Source: Mycolicibacter longobardus
GTDB taxonomy: Bacteria; Actinomycetota; Actinomycetes; Mycobacteriales; Mycobacteriaceae
Assembly: GCF_002102265.1 (NCBI RefSeq)
Contig: NZ_LQPG01000028.1
Span: forward strand, 98,946-162,945
Direction: 5' to 3'
DNA length: 64,000 bases
Position 1 is the first letter of the stretch. Each line of letters starts with the position of its first letter. The position numbers and the translations under genes were made by a program. Below the pieces are notes generated by a model. The model saw only the letters and a program-made list of their open reading frames with translations. It was not told the origin of the DNA and made no database searches. Positions 23,423 to 34,174 of this stretch are shown here, piece after piece.

Positions 23423-26400
23423 CTAGGAGGCACCCTGCACGGTGATCTCGGAGATCTGGGTGCGGCTCTCGCCGCCGGTGCTGCCCATCGTGGAGATCCA
23501 CACCAGCAGGTTCGACGTCGGCTCCGAGGAGTCCGCAATGATCTTGTTGGTACCGGGCTGCAGCGCCTTGGCGGGGGCCAGCAGCGTGGTGTCCTCGAGC
23601 CGCGCGGGCTTCGGGGTGGGGGAGGAGCGCAGCTCCACCCGGGTTCCGGTGCTGGACACGTTGAGCGAGACGTTGCTGATCACCGTGGGTTTGGGCAGCT
23701 GCAGTATCAGCCCGACGCCGTTCTTGAAATTCGGGAAGGGCACCGGATCGGAGTAGGTGTCCGTCGACCAGAAGGTCGCCGGATTTCCGTCGATGGCCAA
23801 ACCGGCGTCCTGCGGCCGGTCGGCTTCACCGCCGGGGGAGAACACTGTCGCCTGTACCGGCTTCACGACGCCGCTGGGGCCGGTGGCGCCGGGCAGCGCC
23901 GACGCCGACGGACTGCTCAGACCCAGCTCGGTCTTGTCCAACCCGTTGACGTCACCGAAGATCCGGTTGAGCACCGAGGCCAACACCAGCAGCGCGATCA
24001 GGATGACGGCCCCGCCGATACCGGCTCCGATCAGCATCCTCCGGCGCCGCTCCGCCAGCGTCTCGGGGTCCGGCTGCGGTTTGGGACGCGGCGCGGGCGG
24101 CTCGTCGGCGACGGGTCCGAGCAGGTCGGTCTGCTCGTGCACGGCGGTGGCCTGTTGCAGCAGGTTCGACAGCGTTGAGGCGCCGCGGATACCACCGTCG
24201 GGCTGGATCGCGTGGCTGGCGGCCGCGGAGATCTGGAACGGGATCTCGGGATTGATCGCGTCGGGTTTGATCGGGTTGCCGTTTGCGTCCCGGTCCGCCG
24301 GTGCGAGCCCGCCGTTGACCCCGATATCGGCCAGCGGCCACCGGTTGACCAGCAGCGCGTACAAGGTGGCGCCGATCCCGCGGATGTCGTCTTCGGGCTT
24401 GGTGTCGGGCAGGGTCGCTGGGAAGGCCAGGGTGACATCGCCGTCGATGCTGACCCGGACTCGGGCCGGATGGTCGATCGAGAGCGCCACGCCGCTGTGG
24501 TGGGCTTTCTCGGCGGCGGCGGCCAGCGACCGGATCGCCCGGGCCGCGCCGATCGGCGACGGTGCTGTGCCGGCGACCTCCTGCAACGAGGCGCCGCGCA
24601 CCCACTCGGAGACGACGAGCCCGCCCGAGCCGATGCGCACCACGTCGAGCACCCGGGCGATACCGGGTAGGTCGATCTGGCTGAGCCGCTGGGTGCGCGA
24701 CAGGATGCCGGTGAGCTGTTCCTCGGGCATGGTCTGATCCGGGTCGACGAACGTCAGCGCCACCTGCCGGTCCAGCGCGGTGTCCAGTGCCTGCCAGAAC
24801 TGCAGCACCCGGGTGCCGCCGTGGCGCACCAGCAGCCGGTAACGGCCGCCGGCGATGCTCAGGCCCGGTGTCAGCTGGCTGTCGTCGACCACCGGCTCGG
24901 AGCCGGCCGAGCCGCCGGCGGGCCGCTTGGTCTGCGGCTGAGCAACGGTCCGCGACGCGGCCCGAGCGCCGGCGCCCTCCGAGGGAATGTTGGCCACCTC
25001 CGCGCCTTTCGGTGTCCAGCCACCGGCGATGTGCTCCGGAGGCATGTGCCGGGCGGGACCGTTCGTCACGTCCCCGCCCGGTGTGGGCAAACGGTTGTGC
25101 TCAGCGTACGGGACACTCGCATCGGGGGAAGGCGGGTTGGTCACGCCGGTCTGGGGCCCGCGCGCACCGATCCGGCGGCGCACCGCGGTCAGGGCTGCCG
25201 TGGCTTCGGGCACCTGTGCGCGCAGCATCACCACCGCGATGATCGGCAGCATCACCAGTGTCAGCGCCAGCAGGCGCAGCATCGATCCGGCCGCGCCGTG
25301 ATCGGTCAGGCCGCGCAGGCCCAGCGTCCGGTCGAGCATTTCGGCGACCAGCCCGGCCAGCAGCGAAGCCGTCAGCGTGACCAGGACGGTGCGCACCACC
25401 TCCGGGCCCAGGAGGTGACCGCTGACCGGACGCAACGAGCGTCGCAGCAGCAGGTGCCCGACGACCGCCCCGGCGAGGAAGCCCAGCCCGTTGGCCAGGC
25501 CCAGGTAGGCGGCCACCAGATCCGGCGTTTCGGTCAGGTGCGGGGCGATCACCGAGGCGGCGATCTTCACCGCGGTGATCACCACGATGATCGCGATCGG
25601 AATCCACGGTTGCTCCCGGGCGTAGAAAACCCGGAGTTGCAGCAGCACCATGGCGTACGGGATCAGCGTGAACGCCGACATGGCGACCGCGGCACCCAGG
25701 TAGCCGGCGTCGACATTGCCGAAGTTGCCGTAGGCGAACAGCGCACTGCCGATCGCCGGGCCGCCCACCGTCATCAGCGCCACGATCGGAATCAGCGTGA
25801 TCATCATCAAACGGGTGGCCAGCGACAGGTCGGCGAGCACCGCGGGGTCGTCACCGGCGGCCGCGTTACGGCTCAGCCGCGGCATCACCACCGTCAGCAC
25901 CGTCACCCCGATCATGCCGAACGGGAGCTGCAGCAACAGCCAGGTGTAGTAATAGATCGCCGGGCCGGATGCGGCCGATGTGCTGGCGATCTGGTTGGTC
26001 ACCACCAGGCCGATCTGGCTGATCAGCACGTAGAGCACCATCGCGGCGGCCATCGTGCCGAATCGCTTGAGCCGGTCGTCGATTCCCCACAGCGGACGAA
26101 GGCTGATCCGCTCCCGCCGTATCGCCACCAGCAGCACCGCGGTCTGGGCCACGACCCCGGCGGTGGTGCCCAGGCCAAGCACCAGCAGCTTGGCGTTGCC
26201 CATCCGCACCGGGTCGACGGACAATTCACCCGGCATCAGCAGGTAGGCCACCAGCGTGGCGATCGCGACCACGTTGTTGACCACCGGGGCCCAGGCCGGC
26301 GCCCCGAAGATGTTGCGGGTGTTCAGGATCGCCATGAACACCGAGGACAGTCCGTAGCAGATCACCTGGGGAAGGAGCAGGTAGGCGAACGCAGTTGTCA

Positions 26401-26809
26401 GGGGCTGATTCACCTGCGGGTCGCCGCCCAGCATCAACCTCACCAGCAACGGCGCCGCCGCCACCGAGATCACCGTGGTGGCCAGCAGCAGCGCCGTGGC
26501 CAGCGTAACCAGGCGCCGCACGAACGCGGCCCCGCCGTCGGGGTCGTCGCGTTCGGCGCGGGCCAGCACCGGCACGAAGATCGCGGTGAACGTCGCCTCC
26601 AACACCAGCGCCGCGATCTGGTTGGGCAGCTGGTTGGCCACGGAGAACGCGCTGGACAGCGCCGCCCCCAGAATGGCCGCCAGCAACACCACGCGAACAA
26701 ACCCGGTGATCCGGCTGACCAGGGTGGCCAGCGCCATCCCCCACGAGCGGGACACCACCGCGGCGTCGGTCAGCTCGGGGCGCGCGGGCTGCGGGGCCGG
26801 CGTGCTCAC
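23423..26809 (-). CDS. murJ: MurJ lipid II flippase with pseudokinase and extracellular domain
   Basis: The first ~530 residues form the MurJ/MviN membrane domain with about 14 helices, which moves lipid II across the membrane. A linker leads to a pseudokinase domain (about 640-880, with GRYRLLVRHGG) that lacks a normal catalytic loop. Then follow one helix near residue 930 (LIGAGIGGAVILIALLVLA) and a ~175-residue outer domain of discoidin/carbohydrate-binding type (AIDGNPATFWSTDT). In M. tuberculosis PknB phosphorylates the pseudokinase domain, which then recruits FhaA. The total of 1128 residues is close to the ~1184 of Rv3910. The ATG overlaps the stop of the upstream gene (ATGA). Confidence 0.95.
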   Translation of the reverse strand: MSTPAPQPARPELTDAAVVSRSWGMALATLVSRITGFVRVVLLAAILGAALSSAFSVANQLPNQIAALVLEATFTAIFVPVLARAERDDPDGGAAFVRRLVTLATALLLATTVISVAAAPLLVRLMLGGDPQVNQPLTTAFAYLLLPQVICYGLSSVFMAILNTRNIFGAPAWAPVVNNVVAIATLVAYLLMPGELSVDPVRMGNAKLLVLGLGTTAGVVAQTAVLLVAIRRERISLRPLWGIDDRLKRFGTMAAAMVLYVLISQIGLVVTNQIASTSAASGPAIYYYTWLLLQLPFGMIGVTVLTVVMPRLSRNAAAGDDPAVLADLSLATRLMMITLIPIVALMTVGGPAIGSALFAYGNFGNVDAGYLGAAVAMSAFTLIPYAMVLLQLRVFYAREQPWIPIAIIVVITAVKIAASVIAPHLTETPDLVAAYLGLANGLGFLAGAVVGHLLLRRSLRPVSGHLLGPEVVRTVLVTLTASLLAGLVAEMLDRTLGLRGLTDHGAAGSMLRLLALTLVMLPIIAVVMLRAQVPEATAALTAVRRRIGARGPQTGVTNPPSPDASVPYAEHNRLPTPGGDVTNGPARHMPPEHIAGGWTPKGAEVANIPSEGAGARAASRTVAQPQTKRPAGGSAGSEPVVDDSQLTPGLSIAGGRYRLLVRHGGTRVLQFWQALDTALDRQVALTFVDPDQTMPEEQLTGILSRTQRLSQIDLPGIARVLDVVRIGSGGLVVSEWVRGASLQEVAGTAPSPIGAARAIRSLAAAAEKAHHSGVALSIDHPARVRVSIDGDVTLAFPATLPDTKPEDDIRGIGATLYALLVNRWPLADIGVNGGLAPADRDANGNPIKPDAINPEIPFQISAAASHAIQPDGGIRGASTLSNLLQQATAVHEQTDLLGPVADEPPAPRPKPQPDPETLAERRRRMLIGAGIGGAVILIALLVLASVLNRIFGDVNGLDKTELGLSSPSASALPGATGPSGVVKPVQATVFSPGGEADRPQDAGLAIDGNPATFWSTDTYSDPVPFPNFKNGVGLILQLPKPTVISNVSLNVSSTGTRVELRSSPTPKPARLEDTTLLAPAKALQPGTNKIIADSSEPTSNLLVWISTMGSTGGESRTQISEITVQGAS

Positions 26810-29160
26810 CGGGGCCGGTCCAAGTCGGCGCGGTCGGGCTGGCCGCGGAAACGGTGCCAGAGCCGACGTCCGGTCAGCGCGGTGAGCACCGCCGCAGCGG
26901 TCATGGTGATCAGGAACAGCACCATGCCGTAGGCATTGGAGTGCACCGACAACCGCGCGGGCTCGCCCAGCGGCAGCCCGTCGGGGGTCTGCAGCGCCGC
27001 ATCGACGACGAAGTGCTGGTTGACCCGCACCTCCACCGGAACGCGCAGCGGCAGGTAGCCCGGCGGCAACTCCAACTCGCCGACATCGGTCACCGTCATG
27101 CCGGGCGGGGCGTCGACGTGCAGCCGTACTCGGATGGGCACCGCCAGATCATTGCGCAGCGCCAGCGGCAGCGGGCTGTGCTCGGTGGCCAGCGTGTACG
27201 AGTCGGCCGGATTGACGATGGTGACCGCACCGATCAGATCCGCGACGGTGCCGCCGATGATCGCCATCCGCTGCGCCGCCAGGCCATTGCGCACATCGAG
27301 GGGCTCGGACTGGGTCAGGGCCCGCAGCATGCCTTCGGCGATCGGCGCCGTGTACGCCTCACCGGTCAGCCCGGTCCGGACGTCGGTGGTCAGCGCCGAG
27401 GTCAACGCCCAGAGCCTGCCGATGTCGTTCGCCACCGCATCGGTGACGTCCGGGCCGAAGCCGCCGACCGGCTGCACCGCCGGCAGCGGATGTGCGGGCG
27501 CGGTGGTGACGTCCCGGGACTCGGCGATCACCGTGGTCAGCGGCCGGGGCACCGCCAGCCCGGAACGCAGTGCGGTGGCCAATGTGGTCAGCACGGCCTG
27601 GGCATCGTCAGCCCGGGGCTTCCAGTACGCCGGCGGCATCAGAATCTCGTCGCGGGGCTCGCCCGGACTCTCCGGGGACTCCAGCCCCCGCCACAGCATC
27701 GAGCCGAGAGCGTCCTGGCGACGAGCCAGCGCGGAGTCGTGGTGCAACCGGACGGCCAGGGACCCGTCCAGATAGCTGGGTGCCACCGGATCGGTGCCCA
27801 TCGCGGCCAGGGCCGCGCCGACGGCGGGGTCGTACGGGGCGGTCACCAGTTCGGGGGACAGCCGCCGGGGGGTGACGTCGGCGGTGGCGGAGGCCCCGGT
27901 GATCGAGTCCTGGGCCGAACAGTCGCCGGCGGTGATCACCACCGCTGGCCCCTCCGAGCCCTGTGCGCCGATCAGGTCCGCGGCGCCCGCCGTGAGCCGG
28001 CCGTCGCCGAGCGGGACCGCACCGCGGATCGAGGTCACCTGCAGGATCCGGTCGACGATGTCGGCGGGCTTGCTGACCGCGGTCTCGGCGAGCCGGGGAT
28101 CACCCACCCGGGCCAGTGCGTCGAGGTCGGCCTGGGCGTAGGGGATTGCGGTGACACAGCTGCGGTGGGCGAGCCGACGCAGCCGTTCCAGCCAGAGCGC
28201 GGCCGCCGCCTGGCCGGTGCCCGGATGGGAGCTGGCGCCCTCGGGGGAGTCGGCGACGACGTAACCGCCGGTCATCGCGTTGACCGTGACCAGTAGGTCG
28301 GGGTCGATCGCCAGGCACAGCGACTTGTTGACCACTCCGCTGCCGTCGACGGTCGGGCTGGTGGCGAATTCCGCAGCGGACAGCAGCGCGTCCAGCCGGC
28401 CGCCCGGGGCCAGTGAAGTCGCCAGGTCGTCGTCGGTGAGCCGCACCGGCAGCGTGCCGCCGGGTGCGCCGGGTGTCAGCCGGGGCCGGTCGGCCAGCGG
28501 CCACAGCATGGTGAGCCGCACCGGTGCAGAGATGTCGGGAGCGACGGCGCCCGCGGACGGTTCGGATCCGGCGTCGGTTCGGGGCAGCCCGGTCACCGGG
28601 AGCAGGAAGCGGGCGTCGTCGAGGCGGGTCGGCTCGCCGTAGTCGGGCGTGCCGTTGACGTTGACCAGCACCGGGTAGATGCCGGGACGGTCGACGTTGA
28701 GCGCCGGCTGGTTCGAAGCACGCAGCGGGGCGGACAGCGTGAAGCGGACTTCCTGGCCGCGTTGCAGCTCGTCGGCCACCGTGCTGAACGCACCCACCGG
28801 GCGGTACTGGTCGTTGGTGCCGCTGAGGTTGGTGCGCAGGCCGGCCGATGAGGCGACGGCGCCGGCCTGTTCGAGGCGCACCATCACATCCCGGACCGGC
28901 CGGTCGCCGACATTGCTCACCGTGCCGGCGACGGTGACGACCGGGGCGCTGGAGGTGGTGACGACCTCCGGGGTGACGCGGTCGATGCGGATCTGGACGA
29001 ACGGCGCCGTGTCGGGTTCGCCGGCCGTGGCGTGCGGAGCGGCGGCGGCGAGCGCCGTGCCGAGGATCATCAGGAGGGCGGCCAGTACCGCCGGAAAGGC
29101 GTTGAGGGGCCCTGACAAGGTAGGCAAGGTACCCACGCCGCTTGGTCGCGTGCGGATCAC
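26806..29160 (-). CDS. DUF6049 exported membrane-anchored protein, Rv3909 homologue
   Basis: A 784-residue protein with an N-terminal hydrophobic signal ([26 protein letters not shown]), a large extracytoplasmic region with immunoglobulin-like segments ([26 protein letters not shown]), and one C-terminal helix ([20 protein letters not shown]) followed by a basic tail. This is the DUF6049 family, always placed next to murJ in actinobacteria and therefore suspected to assist peptidoglycan assembly; no biochemical role is established to my knowledge. The GTG at 29160 overlaps the mutT4 TGA (GTGA). The frame is open to 29619, but that extension is the mutT4 gene read in another frame. Confidence 0.9.
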   Translation of the reverse strand: MIRTRPSGVGTLPTLSGPLNAFPAVLAALLMILGTALAAAAPHATAGEPDTAPFVQIRIDRVTPEVVTTSSAPVVTVAGTVSNVGDRPVRDVMVRLEQAGAVASSAGLRTNLSGTNDQYRPVGAFSTVADELQRGQEVRFTLSAPLRASNQPALNVDRPGIYPVLVNVNGTPDYGEPTRLDDARFLLPVTGLPRTDAGSEPSAGAVAPDISAPVRLTMLWPLADRPRLTPGAPGGTLPVRLTDDDLATSLAPGGRLDALLSAAEFATSPTVDGSGVVNKSLCLAIDPDLLVTVNAMTGGYVVADSPEGASSHPGTGQAAAALWLERLRRLAHRSCVTAIPYAQADLDALARVGDPRLAETAVSKPADIVDRILQVTSIRGAVPLGDGRLTAGAADLIGAQGSEGPAVVITAGDCSAQDSITGASATADVTPRRLSPELVTAPYDPAVGAALAAMGTDPVAPSYLDGSLAVRLHHDSALARRQDALGSMLWRGLESPESPGEPRDEILMPPAYWKPRADDAQAVLTTLATALRSGLAVPRPLTTVIAESRDVTTAPAHPLPAVQPVGGFGPDVTDAVANDIGRLWALTSALTTDVRTGLTGEAYTAPIAEGMLRALTQSEPLDVRNGLAAQRMAIIGGTVADLIGAVTIVNPADSYTLATEHSPLPLALRNDLAVPIRVRLHVDAPPGMTVTDVGELELPPGYLPLRVPVEVRVNQHFVVDAALQTPDGLPLGEPARLSVHSNAYGMVLFLITMTAAAVLTALTGRRLWHRFRGQPDRADLDRPR

Positions 29161-29921
29161 GGGTCCAGCCCGCGACCGTTCTTCCGGTCCGGCGAGGACT
29201 CGCCTGCGCGGGTGCGGCGAGCGCGCGAATGCGTCTGCGGTCGCCGCCAGGGCGCGGTCACCGGCAGCGGCGGCAGGGCGGCCGGGCCGTCGGACTGCAA
29301 CCGGTCGATCAACTCGTCGGCGACCAGGGCGAGGCGGCGCTCGTCGGCGTAGGCCAACCGCGACGGCAGTTCCCGGATCGGCACCCAGGCCACTTCGGTG
29401 ACCTCCACGTCGTCGTCGCACAGCTCTCCACTGGAGAACCGCATCAGGTAATGGTGCACGGTCTTGTGCACCCGGCGGCCGTCGGTGACGAACCAGTAGT
29501 CGATGCTGCCCAGGACGGCCAGCACGTCGCCCTGGACGCCGGTTTCCTCGGCGACCTCGCGGATCGCGGTCTGTTCGGCGGTCTCGCCGACCTCGATGTG
29601 ACCCTTGGGCAGTGACCACAACATTCTGCCCCGCCGGTCGACGCGGCCGATCAGGGCCGCGACCTGCTCCTCCCGCGGCCCGTCGATGCCGTCGACGACC
29701 AGGCCGCCGGCGGACGTCTCATGCACGGTGCGAAGGCGGTCCGGTCCGTGTCGCGCGCTGCGGGGCCGGCTCTGCGCCGATCGGCCGGTAGGCGTGGCCG
29801 CACCGGGGTTGTTGTCGGCGGCCGGCGATTCGGCGTGGCTGGCCTTCGGACCTGAGGTGCGTCGACCGCGGCGCCGCCTGCGGCGCCGTCCCGAGTTGGC
29901 TTCTCCGCCGTCGGCCGACAC
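29157..29921 (-). CDS. mutT4: Nudix hydrolase MutT4
   Basis: A 254-residue Nudix enzyme, family members of which hydrolyse nucleoside diphosphate derivatives and may remove damaged nucleotides. The Nudix box reads [23 protein letters not shown], with all catalytic Glu residues. It is preceded by an Arg-rich, probably disordered N-terminus ([10 protein letters not shown]) and followed by a Pro/Arg-rich tail. The GTG at 29921 gives [14 protein letters not shown], close to the M. tuberculosis N-terminus; a start at 29975 is possible. It begins the leftward operon running to cwlM and is divergent from pcnA, with about 100 bp between them. Confidence 0.9.
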   Translation of the reverse strand: MSADGGEANSGRRRRRRRGRRTSGPKASHAESPAADNNPGAATPTGRSAQSRPRSARHGPDRLRTVHETSAGGLVVDGIDGPREEQVAALIGRVDRRGRMLWSLPKGHIEVGETAEQTAIREVAEETGVQGDVLAVLGSIDYWFVTDGRRVHKTVHHYLMRFSSGELCDDDVEVTEVAWVPIRELPSRLAYADERRLALVADELIDRLQSDGPAALPPLPVTAPWRRPQTHSRARRTRAGESSPDRKNGRGLDP

Positions 29922-30026
29922 CCATGTGATAGTAGCTGGCACGCTCGGGCCAACCTGCCTGCCTCGCCGGACCACCCGCTTCGCCCGGCTTCGCCGTCCT
30001 GGCGATCGCCGCTAAGCTCATCGAAC

Positions 30027-31469
30027 GTGCCCGAAGCCCACCAGGACGCCGACCTGCTGACAGCGGCGGCGGTCGTGCTGAACCGGCACGCCGAGTTGTT
30101 GCGCAGCCTCGGCTCGATGTTCGTCGAATCCGGCCACCAGCTGTATCTGGTCGGCGGATCGGTGCGCGACGCCCTGCTGGGCCGGCCGGGCCCGGATCTG
30201 GATTTCACCACCGACGCCAGGCCGGAGCAGGTGCAGAGCATTCTGCGGGGACGGGCCGAGGCGATGTGGGACACCGGCATCGAGTTCGGCACCGTCGGCG
30301 CCGCCCTGGGTGGGCAGCGTCTCGAGATCACCACCTTCCGGGCCGACCAGTACGACCGGGTGTCCCGCAATCCCGAAGTGCGGTTCGGTGATTCGCTTGA
30401 GCAGGATCTGGTGCGCCGCGATTTCACCGCCAACGCGATGGCGGTCCGGATCACCCCGGACGGTCCGGGGGAGTTCCTCGACCCACTCGGTGGCCTGGCC
30501 GCATTGCGGGATCGCGTGTTGGACACGCCGACGGCACCGCAGGACTCCTTCGGCGACGACCCGCTGCGGATGTTGCGCGCCGCACGGTTCGTCGCCCAGC
30601 TCGGTTTCACGGTGGCGCCGCGGGTGCGCGCCGCGATCGAGGACATGGCGCCCGAGCTGGCTCGCATCACCGCCGAGCGGGTGGCCGCCGAGCTGGACAA
30701 GCTGGTGTTGGGCGCCGACCCGGCCGCCGGACTGGACCTGATGGTGGCCAGCGGGATGGGCGATGTGGTGCTGCCCGAGGTCGGCGGCATGCGCATGGCG
30801 ATCGACGAGCACCACCAGCACAAGGACGTTTACCAGCATTCGCTGACCGTGCTGCGGCAGGCGATCGACCTGGAGGATGACGGCCCGGACCTGGTGCTGC
30901 GGTGGGCGGCGCTGCTGCACGACATCGGCAAGCCGGCCACCCGCCGCCACGAACCCGACGGCGGGGTCAGTTTTCACCACCACGAGGTGGTGGGCGCGAA
31001 GATGGTCCGCAAGCGGATGCGTGCGCTGCGCTACTCCAAGCAGATGATCGACGACGTCTCCCAGCTGGTCTACCTGCATCTGCGGTTCCACGGATACGGC
31101 GACGGCAGGTGGACCGACTCGGCGGTGCGCCGCTACGTCACCGACGCCGGACCATTGTTGGGCCGGCTGCACAAGCTGGTCCGCGCGGACTGCACCACCC
31201 GCAACAAGCGGCGCGCGGCGCGCCTGCAGGCCAGCTACGACGAGCTCGAGGCACGGATCGCCGTGCTGGCCGCCCAGGAAGACCTGCAGCGGGTGCGGCC
31301 GGATCTGGACGGCAACGAGATCATGGAGCTGCTGGGCATCCCCGCGGGCCCGCAGGTGGGCCGGGCGTGGAGCTATCTCAAGGAGCTTCGCCTGGAGCGG
31401 GGGCCGCTGTCGCGCGAGGAGGCCACCGCCGAACTGCTGGCGTGGTGGCAGACGCAGGGGAACCGATAG
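30027..31469 (+). CDS. pcnA: CCA tRNA nucleotidyltransferase / poly(A) polymerase family protein
   Basis: A 480-residue class II nucleotidyltransferase. The head has LYLVGGSVRDALLGRPGPDLDFTT, with the GGxVRD motif and the two metal-binding aspartates, and RRDFTANAMAV. A C-terminal HD domain has LLHDIGKP, a hydrolase fold found in many CCA enzymes. The likely role is adding or repairing the CCA end of tRNAs, needed here because the two tRNAs in the window do not encode CCA. The GTG start at 30027 has TAAGCT eight bases upstream, suggesting a leaderless mRNA. This is the Rv3907c homologue. Confidence 0.94.
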   Translation: MPEAHQDADLLTAAAVVLNRHAELLRSLGSMFVESGHQLYLVGGSVRDALLGRPGPDLDFTTDARPEQVQSILRGRAEAMWDTGIEFGTVGAALGGQRLEITTFRADQYDRVSRNPEVRFGDSLEQDLVRRDFTANAMAVRITPDGPGEFLDPLGGLAALRDRVLDTPTAPQDSFGDDPLRMLRAARFVAQLGFTVAPRVRAAIEDMAPELARITAERVAAELDKLVLGADPAAGLDLMVASGMGDVVLPEVGGMRMAIDEHHQHKDVYQHSLTVLRQAIDLEDDGPDLVLRWAALLHDIGKPATRRHEPDGGVSFHHHEVVGAKMVRKRMRALRYSKQMIDDVSQLVYLHLRFHGYGDGRWTDSAVRRYVTDAGPLLGRLHKLVRADCTTRNKRRAARLQASYDELEARIAVLAAQEDLQRVRPDLDGNEIMELLGIPAGPQVGRAWSYLKELRLERGPLSREEATAELLAWWQTQGNR

Positions 31470-31494
31470 CAACGCCGTTCCGTCTGATGAGGGT

Positions 31495-32034
31495 ATGGAC
31501 TACTGCCTGGGCGACGGTGACGGTGCGGCGACGATGTGGAGCGGGCCTGCGGACCTCGATCTCGACGGGGACGGGCTGGCCGATGCGATCAGCCTCGATT
31601 TCGACGGTGATGGGCTGCGCGACGACGCGCTGGTGGATCTCGACGGTGACGGGGTGGCCGATCACCTGATGCTGGACCTCGACGACGACGGCTACCCGGA
31701 GGCCGACTTCACCGACGACGGCTCCGGCACCTGGGGGCATGGTCTCGCCGCCGGCGCCGCGGACCGATCGGGCGGGCTGCGCTGGTTGGGGCTCGACGGC
31801 GCCGAGCACACCGGCGGCCCGATGGTGGATTTCGACGGCGACGGACGCATCGATGACCGGCTGCTCGACTTCGACGGCGACGGCCGGGCCGATCGGGTGC
31901 TGATCGGCCATGACTCAGACGGCACCGTCGGCTACGGCGCGGCCTACGTCGACACCGACGGCGACGGGCGGTGGGACGTCAAGCTCACCGATGCCGACGG
32001 CGACGGCGCCGCCGACGGGGCCATGATCTTGTGA
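31495..32034 (+). CDS. Repeat protein with DxDGDG calcium-binding-like motifs (Rv3906c-like)
   Basis: The 179 residues are built almost entirely of short repeats of the type DLDGDGLAD, DFDGDGLRD, DLDGDGVAD, DTDGDGRWD: at least nine acidic DxDGDG-like loops. Such loops bind calcium in EF-hand-like, dockerin and thrombospondin type 3 repeats. There is no clear signal peptide or membrane helix, so its location is uncertain. The gene lies 25 bp after pcnA and is likely co-transcribed; M. tuberculosis has a similar protein, Rv3906c, at the same place. Function unknown. Confidence 0.85.
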   Translation: MDYCLGDGDGAATMWSGPADLDLDGDGLADAISLDFDGDGLRDDALVDLDGDGVADHLMLDLDDDGYPEADFTDDGSGTWGHGLAAGAADRSGGLRWLGLDGAEHTGGPMVDFDGDGRIDDRLLDFDGDGRADRVLIGHDSDGTVGYGAAYVDTDGDGRWDVKLTDADGDGAADGAMIL

Positions 32035-32143
32035 GGCCCCGACTGCGATTCAGCAGACCGCAGATGGCGGCTATGTTAATGTTGAATCCGATTGGCGCGT
32101 CGATAGCGCGGCACGGTCGGGAGCCCGTGATGTTGGGGAAACA

Positions 32144-33004
32144 GTGGTGAGCGCGAAGACAATTGGCAGCCTGCTGGCGGTGCCGCTGATGGTCGCGGGC
32201 GTAACGGCGGGGCCGGCGGGGGCGACCCACGCGATGCACCCGGACTTCGCCCTGACCAGCGAAGCCCTGGTGATGATCCCGGCGATGAACCAGTACTGGC
32301 TGGATCTGAGCAAAGACCGCTACCTGATACCGAACGGGTTCCCCGAAGACGGCACAGCGACGTTTCTCCAGGTGCCTCAGACCTACGATCTGAACGCCAG
32401 TCTGCGAGGTGCCACCGAGATCCTCGTGGCGGCGATCCAGAACAGATGGGACGCTGGAACATTCGACGCGGAGGACCCGCTGTATGTCTTCGGATACTCG
32501 CAGGCCTCCGTGGTGGCGGGGCAGGCACAGTTACAACTCGCCGAGTACGGGATACCCACGGAGGCGCTGCATTTCGTGCTCGTGGGCAACAGCGCCGCCG
32601 AGGGCGGGTTTCTGACCGGGTTCATGGAGACCTTGCTCAGTTGGGTTCCGGAGCCCTGGCGCGACGATGTGGCCGACCTGGCCGCGGAGATCTTCAGGAT
32701 GCTCCGGGTCGATGAGGCGATGGGTCAGCTGACCCCGAATGACCTGTACCCCACGGACGTCTACGCCTTGACCAGCGATGGCTGGTCCAACTGGGCGGGT
32801 GGCGCCAACATGTTCGGCATGTTCTCCGACCACCTGGCCTACCTCGGCCTGTCGCCGGAGGAGGTCGCGGGGGCGACCCTGAATCCCGATATCGGCTCAG
32901 ACCTCACGCGCTACTTCATGATCGATACCTGGGACGTGAACATGTTCCAAGCGTTGATGAACTCGGCCCAGATGATCATGGGCGGGCTGCTGGAGTTGTT
33001 GTGA
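32144..33004 (+). CDS. Secreted PE-PPE-domain serine hydrolase
   Basis: A 286-residue protein with an N-terminal signal sequence (about residues 1-28) and the alpha/beta-hydrolase PE-PPE domain found at the C-terminus of several PE and PPE proteins. The nucleophile motif is GYSQAS with Ser119; a conserved Asp in NDLYPTDVY and a His in SDHLAYLG could complete the triad. Family members are esterases or cutinase-like enzymes acting on acyl esters at the cell surface. Here the domain stands alone, without a PE or PPE N-terminus. Tandem GTG codons at 32144 and 32147 both work as starts. It ends 9 bp from the convergent PPE gene, which may link its function to the PPE proteins. Confidence 0.85.
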   Translation: MVSAKTIGSLLAVPLMVAGVTAGPAGATHAMHPDFALTSEALVMIPAMNQYWLDLSKDRYLIPNGFPEDGTATFLQVPQTYDLNASLRGATEILVAAIQNRWDAGTFDAEDPLYVFGYSQASVVAGQAQLQLAEYGIPTEALHFVLVGNSAAEGGFLTGFMETLLSWVPEPWRDDVADLAAEIFRMLRVDEAMGQLTPNDLYPTDVYALTSDGWSNWAGGANMFGMFSDHLAYLGLSPEEVAGATLNPDIGSDLTRYFMIDTWDVNMFQALMNSAQMIMGGLLELL

Positions 33005-33013
33005 GTGGTGCCG

Positions 33014-34153
33014 TTATCCCGCGAAGGCGGGCCGGGGCATCCGGAAACGCCGATTGAGGGTACGAAGCACGGGGGTGCCCCCGGTGCGCTGCTGCGCCCC
33101 CGCGCCCGCCAGCGGCGGAGCCATCAAGTGTGGGGTCGAGCCCGGCGTCGCGGTGATGGCCGGCGTGCTTGCGCTGGTCAACTGCACCGCGGCGGTGCCG
33201 GCCGACGGTGTCGCCGCCGCCCAGCCCGGCGGAACCGACAGCGGGCCCATCGGCATCGCGGTGCCCACCCGGGCGTGAACCGCCGTCGGGTGAACACCCG
33301 CCGACGCGGCCCCGAGCCCGGCGGCCGGCATGATCGCCGCTGCCTTGTGCGGCAAGACGCCCTCTCCCAGTTTGAACAGCAGACTTCCCCACGCTCCGCT
33401 GGTGAGCTGAATCTGTATCGGTGTTTGCGTGAACTTGGTGTAGGCGTTGAAGTACTGGTGCAGTTCGAGCACCGACGGGGGCGGCGGCTGTGTCGGTGCG
33501 GGGTCCGCCGTTGCCGGCGCCGACAGGGTTTGCAGCTGTTGGGGCAGCGTCGACGCTGCCTCGCCCTCGACCGGGGTGGCGGCGGCACGGCCCACCGCGG
33601 CCTCCTGTGCGGCCAGGCCAGCCTGGGTGGTGGTCGCCGGCGGTTCGGCAAACGGCGACAAGTCCGCGGAAGGCGCGGACGCTTCGGCGTAGCCGAACAT
33701 CGCGGCGGCGTCTTGGGCCCACATCTCGCCGTAGGCGGCCTCGGTAGCCGCGATCGCCGGCAGGTTCTGTCCGAAGAAGTTGGTCGCAACCAACGCGGCC
33801 AACAAGGTGCGGTTGGCGGCGACCACCGCCGGCGGCACGGTGGCGGCAAACGCGGCCTCGTAGGCGGCCGCTGCCATCCGGGCCTGGGCGGCTGCCTGCT
33901 CGGCCTGGAGTGCGGTCCTGGTGACCCACTCGACGTACGGTGCGGCGGCGGTGGCCATAGCGGTCGCCGACGGACCCGACCAGCTGTGACCGTGCAGACT
34001 CGTCAGCGCCTCGGAGTAGCCGATCGCGGACAGTTCGAGCTGCAGGGCCAGGCCGTCCCAGGCAGACGCCGCCGCCATCAGCGGCCCCGAACCCGGCCCG
34101 GCATACATGCGGGCCGAGTTGATCTCGGGCGGCAACATCGCGAAGTGAAACAT
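33014..34153 (-). CDS. PPE family protein, SVP subfamily
   Basis: 379 residues. The N-terminal ~180 residues are a typical PPE domain: [21 protein letters not shown], the WSGPSA turn, and the alpha-helical [25 protein letters not shown] segment. The C-terminal part carries the SVP motif ([10 protein letters not shown]) and ends [14 protein letters not shown] proteins pair with PE proteins and leave the cell through ESX type VII systems. No PE or esx gene is seen in this window, so a partner must be encoded elsewhere. It lies 21 bp downstream of another PPE gene, so the two probably form one transcript. Confidence 0.92.
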   Translation of the reverse strand: MFHFAMLPPEINSARMYAGPGSGPLMAAASAWDGLALQLELSAIGYSEALTSLHGHSWSGPSATAMATAAAPYVEWVTRTALQAEQAAAQARMAAAAYEAAFAATVPPAVVAANRTLLAALVATNFFGQNLPAIAATEAAYGEMWAQDAAAMFGYAEASAPSADLSPFAEPPATTTQAGLAAQEAAVGRAAATPVEGEAASTLPQQLQTLSAPATADPAPTQPPPPSVLELHQYFNAYTKFTQTPIQIQLTSGAWGSLLFKLGEGVLPHKAAAIMPAAGLGAASAGVHPTAVHARVGTAMPMGPLSVPPGWAAATPSAGTAAVQLTSASTPAITATPGSTPHLMAPPLAGAGAQQRTGGTPVLRTLNRRFRMPRPAFAG

Positions 34154-34174
34154 CAGAATCGCCGACCTGGTCGC

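Noticed and set aside
24821..26932. A 703-codon plus-strand open frame
   Set aside because: It mirrors murJ in antisense and is rich in His, Gln and Arg, the typical composition of shadow frames in this genome.
26854..28296. A 480-codon plus-strand open frame
   Set aside because: Antisense to the Rv3909 homologue, with shadow-frame composition.
29161..29619. N-terminal extension of the Rv3909 homologue
   Set aside because: The extension is the mutT4 gene read in another frame; the GTG at 29160 overlaps the mutT4 stop and leads straight into a signal peptide.
30018..31472. A 484-codon minus-strand open frame
   Set aside because: Antisense to pcnA, which has clear catalytic motifs.
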